Below, in pieces: positions 1-11,000 of a stretch of 64,000 bases of DNA. How positions within the stretch are numbered: position 1 is the first letter of the stretch; the number at the start of each line of letters is the position of its first letter. Both the position numbers and the translations under genes were made by a program. Under the pieces are notes generated by a model, which searched no databases, was not told the DNA's origin, and saw only the letters and a list, made by a program, of their open reading frames with translations. This DNA comes from Aspidapion aeneum (taxonomy: Eukaryota; Arthropoda; Insecta; Coleoptera; Brentidae): assembly GCA_963576565.1 (NCBI GenBank), contig OY755047.1:10200931-10264930 (forward strand). The letters are read 5' to 3'.

Positions 1-199
1 GCAGGTATGCGCAAGGAAACGGAATGCTACATTAAATACTCCATTTCCTAGCAGGTATGCGCAAGGAAACGTATGCTACATTAAATACTCCATTTCCTAG
101 CAGGTATGCGCAAGGAAACGGAATGCTACATAAAATACTCCATTTCCTAGCAGGTATGCGCAAGAAAACGGAATGCTACATTAAATACTCCATTTCCTA
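1..199. repeat. Tandem array of a 49-50 bp unit
   Basis: Four head-to-tail copies of a unit beginning GCAGGTATGCGCAAGG lie at 1-50, 51-99, 100-149 and 150-199, followed by 8 bp of a fifth. They differ by a few substitutions and one single-base indel. The array is cut by the window edge, so its full length is unknown. There are no variable spacers, so it is a minisatellite and not a CRISPR array. Confidence 0.9.
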
Positions 200-284
200 G
201 CAGGTATTCACGAGTCTCTGTAAGCACATGGTGCTGTTTCTCAAAACGTATCTATATTCTTAATGAAACGATATCCGAATTTTT

Positions 285-500
285 GTAGAGTCGGGGACTT
301 TTTAAATTGCCGTTGTGGTTTTTTTTCTGTCAAAATTAATCATTTAAAGAAATCAAAAAAATATATTTTTAAATATGTATGTGTACAGACAGAGGTAAGG
401 TTCACAATTTTTTTGTTTTGGTTTAAACTACTTTTCCGAATTTCAAATAGGAATATTTTATATTTTCGAGGGCGGCAATTTAAAAAGTCCCCGACTCTAC
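285..500. mobile_element. MITE-like element with 28-bp terminal inverted repeats
   Basis: The ends are near-perfect inverted repeats: 285-312 starts GTAGAGTCGGGGACTTTT, and 473-500 is its reverse complement. The 160-bp AT-rich interior has no credible gene. This is the size and shape of a non-autonomous DNA transposon. The family is not recognised and no clear target duplication was found. Confidence 0.7.
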
Positions 501-1183
501 ATGTTTTAAGCTAATAAAAATAAAGCAAATTATCCCCTCCAAGTGTTTTTTTTTTCAAATTTATGGGGTTATTAATACAATAGGTATTTTTTAGAAAAAC
601 GTACAGGTATGTACGTGATGGAGCGATCTTGAGTCTCAATCTACTTAAAATAAAATATACCATCACCTCCAGTATTTTTTTTAAACCAAAATTAAATGAA
701 AAAATTCATATTTTGACTTTAAAAAATTAAGAAGTCTTTAACACTTCTTAATTTAACACATAAATAGGTGGGTTTACACTAAATTTCGTAAAAAACTAAA
801 ATAAATTGTGATTGATAAAAATAAAAAATCAAAAGACCGGTTTTTTCGATTTTGTCGATAAAAATTAGGTTGGATACAAAAATACTTTTATAAAAGTCGT
901 AGTACTTTTTATTGCCTATAACTTTTGTACTCAACTTTTTTTGATAGGAGGCCTACTTTCGTTAAAAACCGTGAAAAACCATTATCCACCTCTAAAAGGT
1001 CACTCTATTCCACCCTTATAACTCGGATCGAATATAATTTATTTTTCCATTCTTTTTTTCACATACGGTTATTAATTTTAGTATTTTTTTTAAATTTTAG
1101 TAAGCGAAAATAAAAAGTTTTAAAAAAATCATAATTTTTAAACACAGATGTTTTGACCCCCACGTATGAACAAAAACACCAAC
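501..1183. other. AT-rich stretch with no recognisable gene
   Basis: Very AT-rich sequence with homopolymer runs. Short open frames exist but none resembles a known protein. It is probably gene A intron or 5' flank, because the last exon of lectin gene A follows at 2003. Confidence 0.5.
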
Positions 1184-1899
1184 AAACGTGAAATTTCGTA
1201 CCCGTGAATTTAAAAATCAAACAAGTTTAATGGCTAATCGGGCAAAAAGGAGTTTTTTGTTTCCCTTATATTTTTCCGTGGGTAGCTTTGAAAAAGCTTA
1301 ACCTCACGGGGGTCCAAGATCTAATGGACACCTAATAAGTGTTGATAGTTAACCGTTTCGTCCTTATGGGACTCCTCAGAACACTGCTGGTCAATGTGAC
1401 AAATCTTGCGAAGTTAATCAGACGGTTTTGTCTCTAATTAAATGTAATTAGTGAGCGAACTATAGCAAGAGGCGCCATCTACCGAGATACGAGAGAAACA
1501 AAAAACCAAAAGCAGGGAAAACACTGCTATACAATATCGATCAATGAAAAGATCGAATGCAAATAAAAGAAAACAACTATATAGTCCGTGACCTACGACA
1601 GCTCTTTGTCTTTTCAGGCCGGATCAACGCATTTTGCATTTTTACCCGTCATCAAGACAGTGAGCGTCAATCAACGGAATTTTTAAGCCAAATAATACTA
1701 ACAAACGTGAAATTTCGTAGCCGTGAATTTAAAAATCAAACAAGTTTAATGGCTAATCGGGCAAACTGTCAACACTTATTAGGTGTCCATTAGATCTTGG
1801 ACCCCCGTGAGGTTAAGCTTTCAAGCTACCCACGGAAAAATATAAGGGAAACAAAAAACTCGTTTTTGCTCGATTAGCCATTAAACTTGTTTGATTTTT
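1184..1899. mobile_element. Foldback-type element with long inverted arms and a repeated inner end
   Basis: Long inverted arms lie at about 1210-1348 and 1768-1902 (roughly 135 bp each). They carry matching stretches such as GGTGTCCATTAGATCTTGG on one side and its complement on the other. A 12-bp direct repeat, AAAAACACCAAC, flanks the unit at 1172-1183 and 1900-1911 and is probably the target duplication. The left terminus (AAACGTGAAATTTCG) occurs again in direct orientation at about 1699-1767, just inside the right arm, so the end is partly duplicated. No transposase is visible. It lies about 90 bp upstream of the last-exon acceptor of lectin A. Confidence 0.65.
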
Positions 1900-2002
1900 A
1901 AAAACACCAACACTACAATACCTATCATAATGGCTATTCTTCTTCTTTGTGTGCTTAATATGAGAGTTAGAAAACATTTTGATAGTTCTCTGTTTCTTTA
2001 AG

Positions 2003-2217
2003 ATAATTTCTATGGATGGAACGATGTACCGTGTGGATTTTCCTACAAGTATCCTTTTATCTGCATGAAAGTGACAGATGACAGCGACAACAGCACAGAA
2101 AATACAACTTTTTATGATGTCAGCACTGAACGTGAACTCATATATTATGACAGCGACAGCGACATATATGGACCTTTGACAAGGCATCACGGATGGAATG
2201 GCCGTATTGGAAAATAA
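2003..2217 (+). CDS. C-type lectin gene A, last exon (partial gene)
   Basis: This is the 3' terminal exon of a secreted C-type lectin. It follows a pyrimidine-rich tract and an AG acceptor at 2001-2002, enters in phase 1, and ends at TAA 2215-2217. The translation contains YGWNDVPCGF and FICMKVTDD: the WND motif that helps bind calcium and sugar, plus the last two disulfide cysteines of the domain. It aligns with the final exons of genes B and C. The tail after the lectin domain is Asp/Ser/Thr-rich with two N-glycosylation sequons (NST, NTT), and it is longer than and diverged from the B and C tails. The EPN-containing exon and all earlier exons were not found between 1 and 2000, so they should lie left of the window. 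Whether the whole gene is intact cannot be judged here. Confidence 0.8.
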
Positions 2218-2722
2218 AAAAATGTTCAGTTCCTTATGGGCCGGTACCGGTCACGTTTATTAATATAAAATATGTGTTATATAAGGGTGGATGTGATTGG
2301 GTGACCAGTGAATGACCGCGTACCAGTGAATGACCACCTTGTACTGTTTTTTGTAATATAAAGAATTGTGAAAACCCAAAATAAATAAAATATTCTGCAA
2401 TTTGATCCTTACCATATTCCCCAAACCTCCTTTGTAGCTATTCTGGGTCTTGAACGATGTGATAGTTCCCATCACATGCTTTAGCCAATGGCAACCTTTG
2501 AATTAGTTCCGAGCCGTCACGTACTATGCGAAAAGACCTCCATAGCGCAAGCTTCTTCTACGATCTGACCGCGGAACGTTCAGTCGGTCCGGGGCAGGAG
2601 AACAGAGTTCACTTCAAACTCGTAAAATCCACTAACTTTGAAAAGCGGGCGACTATGCCAATGATCGAGACAAGTCATTTCGCATAACACTTGACCGCTC
2701 AGAGTTTGCTATTGGTCAAAGC
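2218..2722. other. Gene A downstream region, no gene recognised
   Basis: AATAAA-like hexamers overlap the gene A stop (about 2212) and recur near 2385, either of which could serve polyadenylation. The segment 2500-2740 is noticeably richer in G and C than its surroundings but holds no recognisable coding or RNA signature. The 5' truncation point of the following retroelement lies near 2740. Confidence 0.4.
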
Positions 2723-2739
2723 GTGTGGTCTGGATGGTC

Positions 2740-4546
2740 ACATCGTAATGAACCCTTATTGAAAATTGAAAATAGTGAACACAATAGTAAAAAAATATGG
2801 GAAGTTATCAACAGCTACACGAACAAAAAACAAAAAAAAACAGATATAAAAATGCTTAAAAATAATGGGCAAACAGTTACCGACAAAGCAGAGATTGCAA
2901 ATTGCTTTAATACTTACTTCACAATGCTTGGAAAAAATATGGCGGAACAAATACCAAACCAAACCTCTAAATTACAACAAAATAATTTAAACATTCGATC
3001 CAAAATCTCAATCTTTAATGTAACAAATAAAACAGAAATTCTGGAATATATAGGTGAATTAAAAAATGCTGCTCTGAAACCTTAAAACTAATATCACATT
3101 ATATTGCACAGCCAATTAGTGATATAACAAATACAATATTTAAAACAGGCATTTTTCTCAATGCTTTAAAAAGTCGACTAATTACACCTATATACAAAAA
3201 AGGAGACAGAGGTTTGGTTGGCAATTATCGTCCTATAACCCTAATAACAAGCCTAACTAAATTGGTCGAAAAAGCTATAAAAAAACGAGTAGTAAACTAT
3301 CTTGAAGAAAACAAATTGATCTCAGACAAACAATTTGGCCTTAGAAAAGGCTTATCAACAGAAGATGCTATTAATTATCTAATTGAAAAATTATACAACT
3401 CACTAGATAGAAGCAAACCAACCCTCTGTATTTTTGTAGACTTAGCCAAAGCCTTTGATACAGTAGATCACAAAAAATTAATAGAGGTATTAAAAGGCCT
3501 TGGTTTTGGAGGTCTAGCACTAAATATTTTAACTAGTTACCTTGAAGAACGACCCCAGCATGTTAAAATCGAAGACTGTATAAGCAGTTCTCAAATTGTG
3601 GAGTATGGCGTTCCTCAAGGTACTGTACTGGGGCCGATTTTTTTTCTGGCATACATAAATGGGTTGTTTTCACTAAACACTGAAGGAGATCCAGCCTCAT
3701 TTGCAGATGACACAGTTCTTTACTACACTGCAAATACGTGGGAAGAAGTTAAAGAGACAGCGGAGAGGGATTTTGCAAATATTAAAAGTTGGTTTGATGA
3801 AAGGAAATTGTCCATTAACATAGAAAAAACTAATTTCATAGCGTTTTCATGTAGTGAACGAAAAAGTGCTCCATTTAATGAACTTAGCATTCAAAACACT
3901 TCAACTACACAATTAAAAATTAAAAAGGTAAATAATACAAAATACTTGGGTGTTGAGATTGATAGGTTTCTGAAATGGAACTTACATATAAATCAACTGG
4001 TAAACAAAATAAGATCAATTATATATAAGTATAAAATGCTAAAGAACATACTTAATTTCAAACAAATAAAAGTTGTATATTACGCTCTAGTTGACTCACT
4101 TCTTCAGTATGGAATTTCTGGATGGGGGGGGGGGGATATACCAGTGCTGCCTAAAAAAGCTAGAAGTACAACAAAAAATATTCTTAAGAATAATGCTGGG
4201 CAAGGATCGGATGTACCCTACAAATGATTTGTATTCGGAAAGCCAAATTATGGATATGCGACAAATTTATATTAAAAAAATTCTTATTTATCAACACAAA
4301 AACAAACACAAACTAATAACCATACAACATAAATATCCAACAAGATTTAAAATTAGCAAAAAGTACAAAACAAATAAATCGAAACTAAAAATTGGTCAAC
4401 GGCCATATACATACATTGCACCAAGAATCTACTCCCTACTACCAGAAAATATAAAAACTCTTAATAAAATAACGTCTTTCAAAAAACATGTCAAAATATG
4501 GATAATGAAAAATCCAAGAAACGAATTTTCACAATTTTTTAAATAA
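2740..4546 (+). pseudogene. Non-LTR retrotransposon reverse transcriptase, broken
   Basis: An RT for target-primed reverse transcription, now disrupted. Visible motifs in order are ITPIYKKGD and NYRPITL (N-terminal RT blocks), FVDLAKAFDTVD (first catalytic Asp), GVPQGTVLGP, and FADDT (catalytic Asp pair, about 3700), followed by thumb sequence with TKYLGVEID. At about 3085-3090 a short deletion plus frameshift removes the usual block before LKLISHYI. A run of 12 G at 4124-4135 shifts the frame again, and the C-terminal part continues to 4546 in the new frame. Upstream, the frame starting at 2723 enters the linker between endonuclease and RT. The sequence is of the CR1/jockey-like non-LTR type, but the exact clade needs a tree. 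It is not a functional gene. Confidence 0.85.
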
Positions 4547-4932
4547 AACTAAACTCATTTACTACTTTTTTCATAATGTTCATTTGTCCTTCTCTCAAAT
4601 ATCTACTTGTTACTATTAAGTTTTTTAGTAATAAATTATTTAAAGTCAGGTCTAAAAACTGGGTAATTAGAATTTAGATTTTTATTTTTTAGTTTTTCAA
4701 ATGTGATGATACAAATTAAGAAAAAAACATACATAGAACTTTATAAAAACTGTAATCAAAGAAATTAAATGATACGACCTCCACGAACAAGTCGCATAGC
4801 AACTTCAGTGGCAGTATTATTTATTTTCCAATATTCTTGTAGACAGAAAATAATTAATGACTGTATCACATTTATGTAAAAATACTTATTTTGGGAAATA
4901 AATATTTATTTCTTATTATTATTATTATTATG
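2740..4932 (+). mobile_element. 5'-truncated non-LTR retrotransposon
   Basis: It carries reverse transcriptase coding sequence on the + strand followed by an AT-rich 3' UTR ending in a short TTA microsatellite (about 4907-4931), a common type of 3' tail for such elements. The first ORF and most of the endonuclease are missing, as expected of 5'-truncated insertions. The start is approximate because no clean target duplication was found. Confidence 0.75.
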
Positions 4933-5064
4933 TGTTTGGTAACCCTGCATAACAAACAGTGTTTTGCAAATGTCAATCAAAAGTACAGCTGTTTGTGTTT
5001 ACTAAAAAAATAATAAGATAAGCAAAACATAGGGCATTATTAATTTTGTAAAAAAAATAAAGTA

Positions 5065-5249
5065 CAGTCGAACCTCTCTAACTCGAACCTCTATAACTCG
5101 AACCTCTCTATAACTCGAACCCTTTAAGTGGTCCCTGCACTTTTTATATGTATTAAAACCTCTTTAATTCGAATTTCTATAACTCGAACTCTCCATAACT
5201 CGAACTGTTTGGGTTGTCCCTTTGAGTTCGAGTTATAGAGGTTCGACTG
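5065..5249. mobile_element. Pogo/Tigger-like MITE with TA target duplication
   Basis: A 185-bp element bounded by CAGTCGAACCTCT and its complement AGAGGTTCGACTG, flanked by TA dinucleotides at 5063-5064 and 5250-5251. The inner parts repeat 'AACTCGAAC' several times. CAGT-starting repeats with TA duplications are typical of the pogo branch of Tc1/mariner elements. It is non-coding. Confidence 0.8.
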
Positions 5250-6080
5250 TATGTTAAAATTAGTATTTTTTAGGTTATAATTTTTAATTTACCTCAAAAA
5301 CATATATTTTTTATGAGGTCATCTATTGGCATTGTAAAAACCGAGAAATCCAGTGAATGTCTGCCCATTTTTATCCAATGTTTACCTAGTTAATCCAGTA
5401 AATGACTGGTTAAATTTTGTAAAAAAAAAGTATCATTTGCGCAATTGTACAATTGATCATATATGAATGCACAATTTAAATACGCACAGATGCACAAAGA
5501 AATACTTTCGCTTTGCTAAAAAAACCATTGCGCATGTCTCTGTTTTGACGATTTAGAGCGTCTTATAGTTCCTAAAAAAACAACGTTTTTTCATCAGACT
5601 AATGGTTTTATACCTGAGGGACCTCGGCAACAGCTTCGATTTTTTTTATTTAGCAGACCTGTAGGTAATTGTATGAGCTACCAATTTGGTAAGACATAGT
5701 TGTGCAGGTGCCATAGTTTAAAAGATATAAGACATAATCTAAAAACACATTTTGCCACCTTGCCCCCCCCACCCATTAAGGGCGAAACATATAATTTGTT
5801 TTGACAGCCAAAGAATAAGTACGTAAAGGCCGATGTGCGTGTTTCATTACTCAAGCTTAAACCGTTCAGAATGGAAAACATATTTTGACACCCCAACATT
5901 ACTTTTTAACTGAGACAATTTTGAGTCTGATAACAGGTCAGGCAGTATTGGTGAGTTCATTAGTAATCGATTAAAATAGGCGCTGAAAAATCTTTATGGC
6001 CCCGGACTATTTCCCCGGTGTGACAACGCGCGAAACCATTGGACGACTAGCCCCAGTCTCCCCTACTGAATATTTGAATA
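5250..6080. other. Intergenic sequence, no gene recognised
   Basis: AT-rich unique-looking sequence. A 73-codon reverse frame near 5700-5900 has no recognisable motif. I see no RNA gene or clear repeat. Confidence 0.4.
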
Positions 6081-6178
6081 CAGTGAAACCTCCTATAAGC
6101 GGACACACGTCGTCGAGTTTGTCCGCTTATTGGAGTTGTCAGCTTATGAGAGAGAACTGTGAAATTTTAATATATATA

Positions 6179-6355
6179 CAGTGTACTCCGATTATAACGT
6201 ACCTGGGTTATAACGTACTTTCGGTTAGTACGTACATATTTCATTGGTCTGGTCATAATACTCTTCTTGTTAATTGTATTGTTTATAACGTACTTCCGCT
6301 TATAAAGTGCATATTTTCTGGTCCCTTGAGGGTACGTTATAACCGGAGTACATTG
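6179..6355. mobile_element. Nested MITE with TA duplication
   Basis: A 177-bp element with terminal inverted repeats CAGTGTACTCCGATTATAAC and the complement ending GTACATTG, flanked by TA at 6177-6178 and 6356-6357. It has internal 'TATAACGTAC' repeats and is non-coding. It sits inside the 6081-7806 pogo-like element. Confidence 0.75.
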
Positions 6356-6578
6356 TATTTATTAACAATTTTCGCTGCTTGAGTGTTTCCGATATTAAAT
6401 TTTTCAGCTGATAGATGTTCCTTCTTCGAAACGTTAACAACTTCACATTTTTTCACGTAAACTAAGAATTTTTTTACTGGGCGCCATTTCAAAGATATCT
6501 ATTACTACCCATCTGAACAATAAAAATAAAAGACAGCTGTCCGACCGAATAAAATACGTTGTTAATACGACAGAAGTA

Positions 6579-7462
6579 GGGTAAATGCGGGAGAGTTGCC
6601 GCGGAGGGAGAGACGCCGCTTTTCACGTATTTCAATGATTACGCTATAACATAGGCAACCAAGTATGCCCACATTCAGAGTTTATCATTTAGTGAACGGT
6701 TATAACATCGGACTTGTTTGTTTTTTAAAATATCGCTTGCAATCCTTGAATTTACGAAGGAAAGGTAAAATTTTCTTAACAAAATTTTAAGTACTGTCCG
6801 AATAAGTGTGGTTCTTTGCAATGTGGTAGTTATTTTTCACATTCATGTGTTTTATTAAGTATTTTGGGGTTATGTTTACCGGTGCCGTGCCGTATTTTGT
6901 TGCATTTTAAATCTGTGACCTTGATAATCAGGTGCGGCATCTCCCCCAACAAAAAGGACAGTTGCCGCATTTTCAAAAAGACCGAGAAAAAATTCAATGG
7001 AGTCACTGCGATGATGAACCTCTAGCCTGAAAGAAAAATGAAAGCCAGGAACGCTGCGTGAATTGCTTCGCAGTTTACGCAACTACAACTAAAAAAGTGA
7101 ATTGATTACAATGTATTAAATGCTTAAAATGGCTACATCTCACTTGCAAAATGTATGGTGAAGTTTGTAACATCTGTTCCAGACTCAAATTAAGGAAAAA
7201 AAATGAAAATTAGAGGTTACAGCGACGTCTCTCATATTTTCACGCGGCATCTCCCCCAGCAGTGTAGGAGAGATGCCGACTTTAATTTAAAAAAAAAATT
7301 TTTTTGCTATATTTATGTTTTCTTACATATTTTTTTTTATTTTTGTATTTTAATAAAGTTTAACGCAGTACCTGTGCATTGATCTATTTTAAAGAAAAAA
7401 TCTCGACTTACAGATGTTACAGCTATTTTTCAAAAAGTGCGGCAACTCTCCCGCATTTACCC
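6579..7462. mobile_element. GGGTAAATGCGGGAGAG element, copy 1
   Basis: An 884-bp element with 25-bp terminal inverted repeats (GGGTAAATGCGGGAGAGTTG) and TA duplications at 6577-6578 and 7463-7464. A second copy, in the opposite orientation and clearly homologous throughout, is at 52888-53787. Short open frames in the interior (about 6816-7082) are partly shared by the two copies but match nothing I know, so I treat it as non-autonomous. The interior also carries GGCATCTCCCCCA motifs. Confidence 0.85.
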
Positions 7463-7848
7463 TATTTATTCTCCGCATTAAAACGAAAAGAGGTAATTCC
7501 CCGGCTGCAGAGTGAGTTGTTGCCAACATTGATAATATATTAATATATATAATAATAATGATGATAATAAATAATATTTATGCCCATGTCGTGCAGCGCT
7601 CCGTCCCGTTGTCAGAGGTTGGCGTCCGGTTAAGGGAGGTTTCAGAATTTTTGAACCAAAAAAAATTTTCCGCCTTCGGTTATTAGAGTGTCCGGTTATA
7701 AGAGTGAATTTTATATAGAAATAGGGAAAAGCTTGGTTTCAACAAATTTGTCCGCTTAAAGGAAGTGTCCGCTTAATAGAGGTGTCCCCAAAGAGAGGTT
7801 TAACTGTATTATGTTTATATTAATTGACTTCGATTTCAAAAAAATAAA

Positions 7849-8027
7849 CTTTGATTGACCTTTGATGATAAACTTATTCGCAGAATTGTTATGATTCGAA
7901 AATTTCAGTTGAAATATTATTTAATAAGTATATTCCAGTTTAGACATTTAAAGAAAATATATGAAATATATTTATGTGAAACCATCGTCATTAAAGTGGT
8001 GATGTTTACAGTATTTTTATTTTCGAA
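7849..8027 (+). promoter_or_regulatory. Conserved 5' flank of lectin gene B
   Basis: About 180 bp immediately upstream of the gene B start codon aligns with 23302-23479 upstream of gene C, including TTTGATTGACC, GATGATAAACTTA and GAAACCATCGTCATTAAAG. Both flanks lie between unrelated mobile elements, so the conservation marks the retained proximal promoter and 5' UTR of the duplicated gene. The perfect TATAAATA of gene C is changed here to a GAAATA-like sequence. Confidence 0.65.
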
Positions 8028-11000
8028 ATGTTAAATAAAAATAAAATTTTGTGTGCCACTTTTTGTTGGATACTTTTGTTTGGATCGACCAATACTGGTA
8101 AGCTGGTTAGTTATGCGGTTTTTTCGTTTTTAAATTTTTTTATAAAAAAAAAATATAATTCTTTTTTTTAGATGGAAAACAGATAAAGCACTTTTATGCT
8201 GTTGAAACTAAGGTAAGCTTTTAACTTCAACCATTCAATATAGTTATCTTCCTACCAGCATGCGGAAAACAGTTTTTCACGCACTGCGTTTGGAATGATA
8301 TACTGTGTCCCATCTAAAACGTTCCACCCGGGATTTCTCGAGAACTGCTGAAAATTTTTGAAAATGCCGAGACACGTCGATGTTATTTGCGAGAGGGAGA
8401 CTTTTTGGCTGTCTTGAAATTTTTGTAGCATGAATCCCCTTCGAGGAGTATACTTTACCCCTATATTTTGAATAGGAAAAGTGGGTCTAGTGATACCTTC
8501 TTCTGAAGCTCTCTTGAATATCTTTACAACCGTGTCAAAATTTCGAAAATCCATCGATTAGTTTTTGAGATATTTGCTTTCAAATTTTCAAATTTAACAT
8601 AAAATGATAAAATAAAAATTAAATCCGAAAAATATAAAATTCTAATAAAATTTTTATTTTATCAGTCCATGTTAAATTTGAAAGTTTAAAGGCAATTATC
8701 TCAAACACTAATGGATAGATTTTCGAAATTTTTACAGGGTTGTAAAGATATTCAAGAGAGCTTTAAAACAAGGTATCACTAGACCCACTTTTCCTATTCA
8801 AAATATAGGGGTAAAGTATACCCCTCAAAGTGGGTTCGTGCTAGAAAAATTTCAAGATAGCCAAAAAGTCTCCTTCTCGCAAACAAAATCGACGTGTCTC
8901 GGCAATTTTAAAAACTTTTAGCAATTCTCGAGAAATCCCGGGTGGAAAGTTTTAAATGGAACACAGTGTATTAAACAACAAGTTTTGAAAACGACTGTTT
9001 GCAAATGACCGAGAAAAATTGGTGCCAATATATGGGCACCTAAGCTCACACTAGGTACTATAGTTATAGTGTACGTGTGAGCTAATATAACTAAAAACTG
9101 AAAAATATTTTATTCAACTCCATGCTCAATTACCTTTCGTTGGATACCACACAAGCCATGTTTTGACTTAAACTCTAATTTTTGAATTCTACCCCCACCT
9201 TTTTTTTTTAAATTAAAATGTAGTTTGTTTAACTCCAGACTCAATAACCTTTTGTTTGATATCACACACGCCATATTTTCACTTAAATTCTAATTTTTAA
9301 AATTTACCCCACCTTTTTTTTTAAATAGACTTTAATGTATTTTGTTTAACTCCAGACTCAATTACCTTTGTTTGATATCACATACGCGATATTTTCACAT
9401 AAACTCTAATTTTTGAAATCTACCCCCACCCTTTTACTTGCCTTGTGTTCGGTGGATTTTGTTCATTTTTAAATGGAACCATCTCGAACCAAGACCCAGC
9501 CCAGGTAAGTACCAAATTTCATTCAAATTCTTTAAGAGCTGCGGTTCGGTTCGGTTTCAGACAAAAAAGTATCAAAATCATCTGAAACGCAAAGATTTTT
9601 TTGAAATCGGAGCAACTTTTATTTTCTCGAAAAAATTAGAATCACCATAGTTCACACTACTATAATAGTATAGTAGTAGTGTGAGCTAAAGTTTACATAC
9701 ACGCAGTAAAGTGGTACTTTCCGTACGCAAGATAGTGCGTAAAAAAAAAACACGTTTAACGTTTTCAGTGTACTCTTTTGTGATGTTTGAATTATTTTAC
9801 TTAGGATAAATTTTTCTTTTTCAGGTTCAGTTTTATAGAGCTAGGTACATTTGCGAACAAAGTGGGATGGAATTGGCTACCGTAGAATCAGAAGAAGAAC
9901 AAAATTTTTTAGAAAAAAATCTTGAAAATGCTTATATTGGAGGTAACACCTTGTACATACATGGTGGACTACTTTACTAACTACTTTTGTAGAAAAGTAG
10001 TAAAATTAAAAGTAAAACCGAGTGTACCTTTAACCCGCAGCCCACGAGAAAGACCGGCCGGGCGCGGAAATATCACGTGACCGTAGGAGTCCCACAAAAA
10101 AACGCCTCACGGCCTGCTGTCATTATAAAACGTGTGTGTGTTCAGTTTTGGTATGTTTGTTTACGTTGATTTTTTTTTAATTCGGGCACGAATTTTATGT
10201 GAATTTTATCAAAGTTATTAAAATAACGCAGCCCACGAAAAAGACTGTAGTGGGCTGCGTTAAAATAATGAATGGCTAATGAGTAAATTATAAAGAAAAT
10301 ACCTATAAGATAAACAATGCCGCGAACGTGTAATTAGTGTTGTTCCTTGTCGGTCCAACTATAAAACTGAAACCTAATATGTTGCAAACGGGAAAGAAGT
10401 GGTAAAAGATAAGATCTTGGATAAGATTGATCAAGTAATAGACATCCTTAGTGACATTTTCGATAGTGAGAGTGAAAAATGTGTTCAGTTGTCATTTCTT
10501 ATTGAACAATTAGGTCTCTTGAAAAGGTAACCTGAGAATCGAAGATATGGTGGATACACTTTAATGTTGGCTTCATCTTTGTTTATCCAGTTATCCAGTG
10601 CATACACGTCAATTTACAATTCTAAGGTAATATGTCTTCCGCACCCTCGCAATATTAAAAAACTGATTTGTAAAATATATAAAAGTAATCTCTCTGGTAG
10701 TGTGAAATATTTAAAAAGTAAGATACAGCTTTTAAAAGAACATGAGTTGGTAGTTAACTTACACTTTATTGAAATAGACATTAAACTTTGTGCTGGGTAA
10801 TTTTTCAAAAAATTATTGACGACCACTACATTCAGTTCATTGAATGGGAAAACCATCTCACTTATTCACAAAATCACTTGTTTCTTTTTAATAAATTATT
10901 GTGAAATGTTTTATATTGAAAATTTTTCTTCAGATAACTCTAGCGAGTGTTTTTGTGGAGAAAAACTATTGTCAAAGCTTGAAAAAATTAGTTTAAGGGC

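Larger units (their letters stand above)
6081..7806. mobile_element. Pogo-like element carrying two nested elements
   Basis: The ends are CAGTGAAACCTCC at 6081 and GAGGTTTAACTG ending at 7806, with TA on both sides. Subterminal repeats of 'GTCCGCTTAT' and 'GTCCGGTTATAAGAG' near both ends are typical of pogo-like elements. No transposase remains. Two other elements are nested inside, at 6179-6355 and 6579-7462. Its right end abuts the conserved 5' flank of lectin gene B. Confidence 0.75.

Noticed and set aside
1..199. CRISPR-like short repeats
   Set aside because: Units abut each other without variable spacers and the genome is eukaryotic.
1..2002. Search for gene A exons 1-4
   Set aside because: No EPNN exon, signal-peptide exon or other matching exon was found; the sequence is repeat and AT-rich DNA, so they are assumed to lie outside the window.
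1813..2190. 125-codon minus-strand frame
   Set aside because: It is the shadow of the lectin A last exon plus foldback sequence. The + strand frame has splice acceptor, WND motif and paralog support.
8252..8554. 100-codon minus-strand frame
   Set aside because: It lies in the arm of a foldback in lectin B intron 2 and the opposite arm does not keep it.
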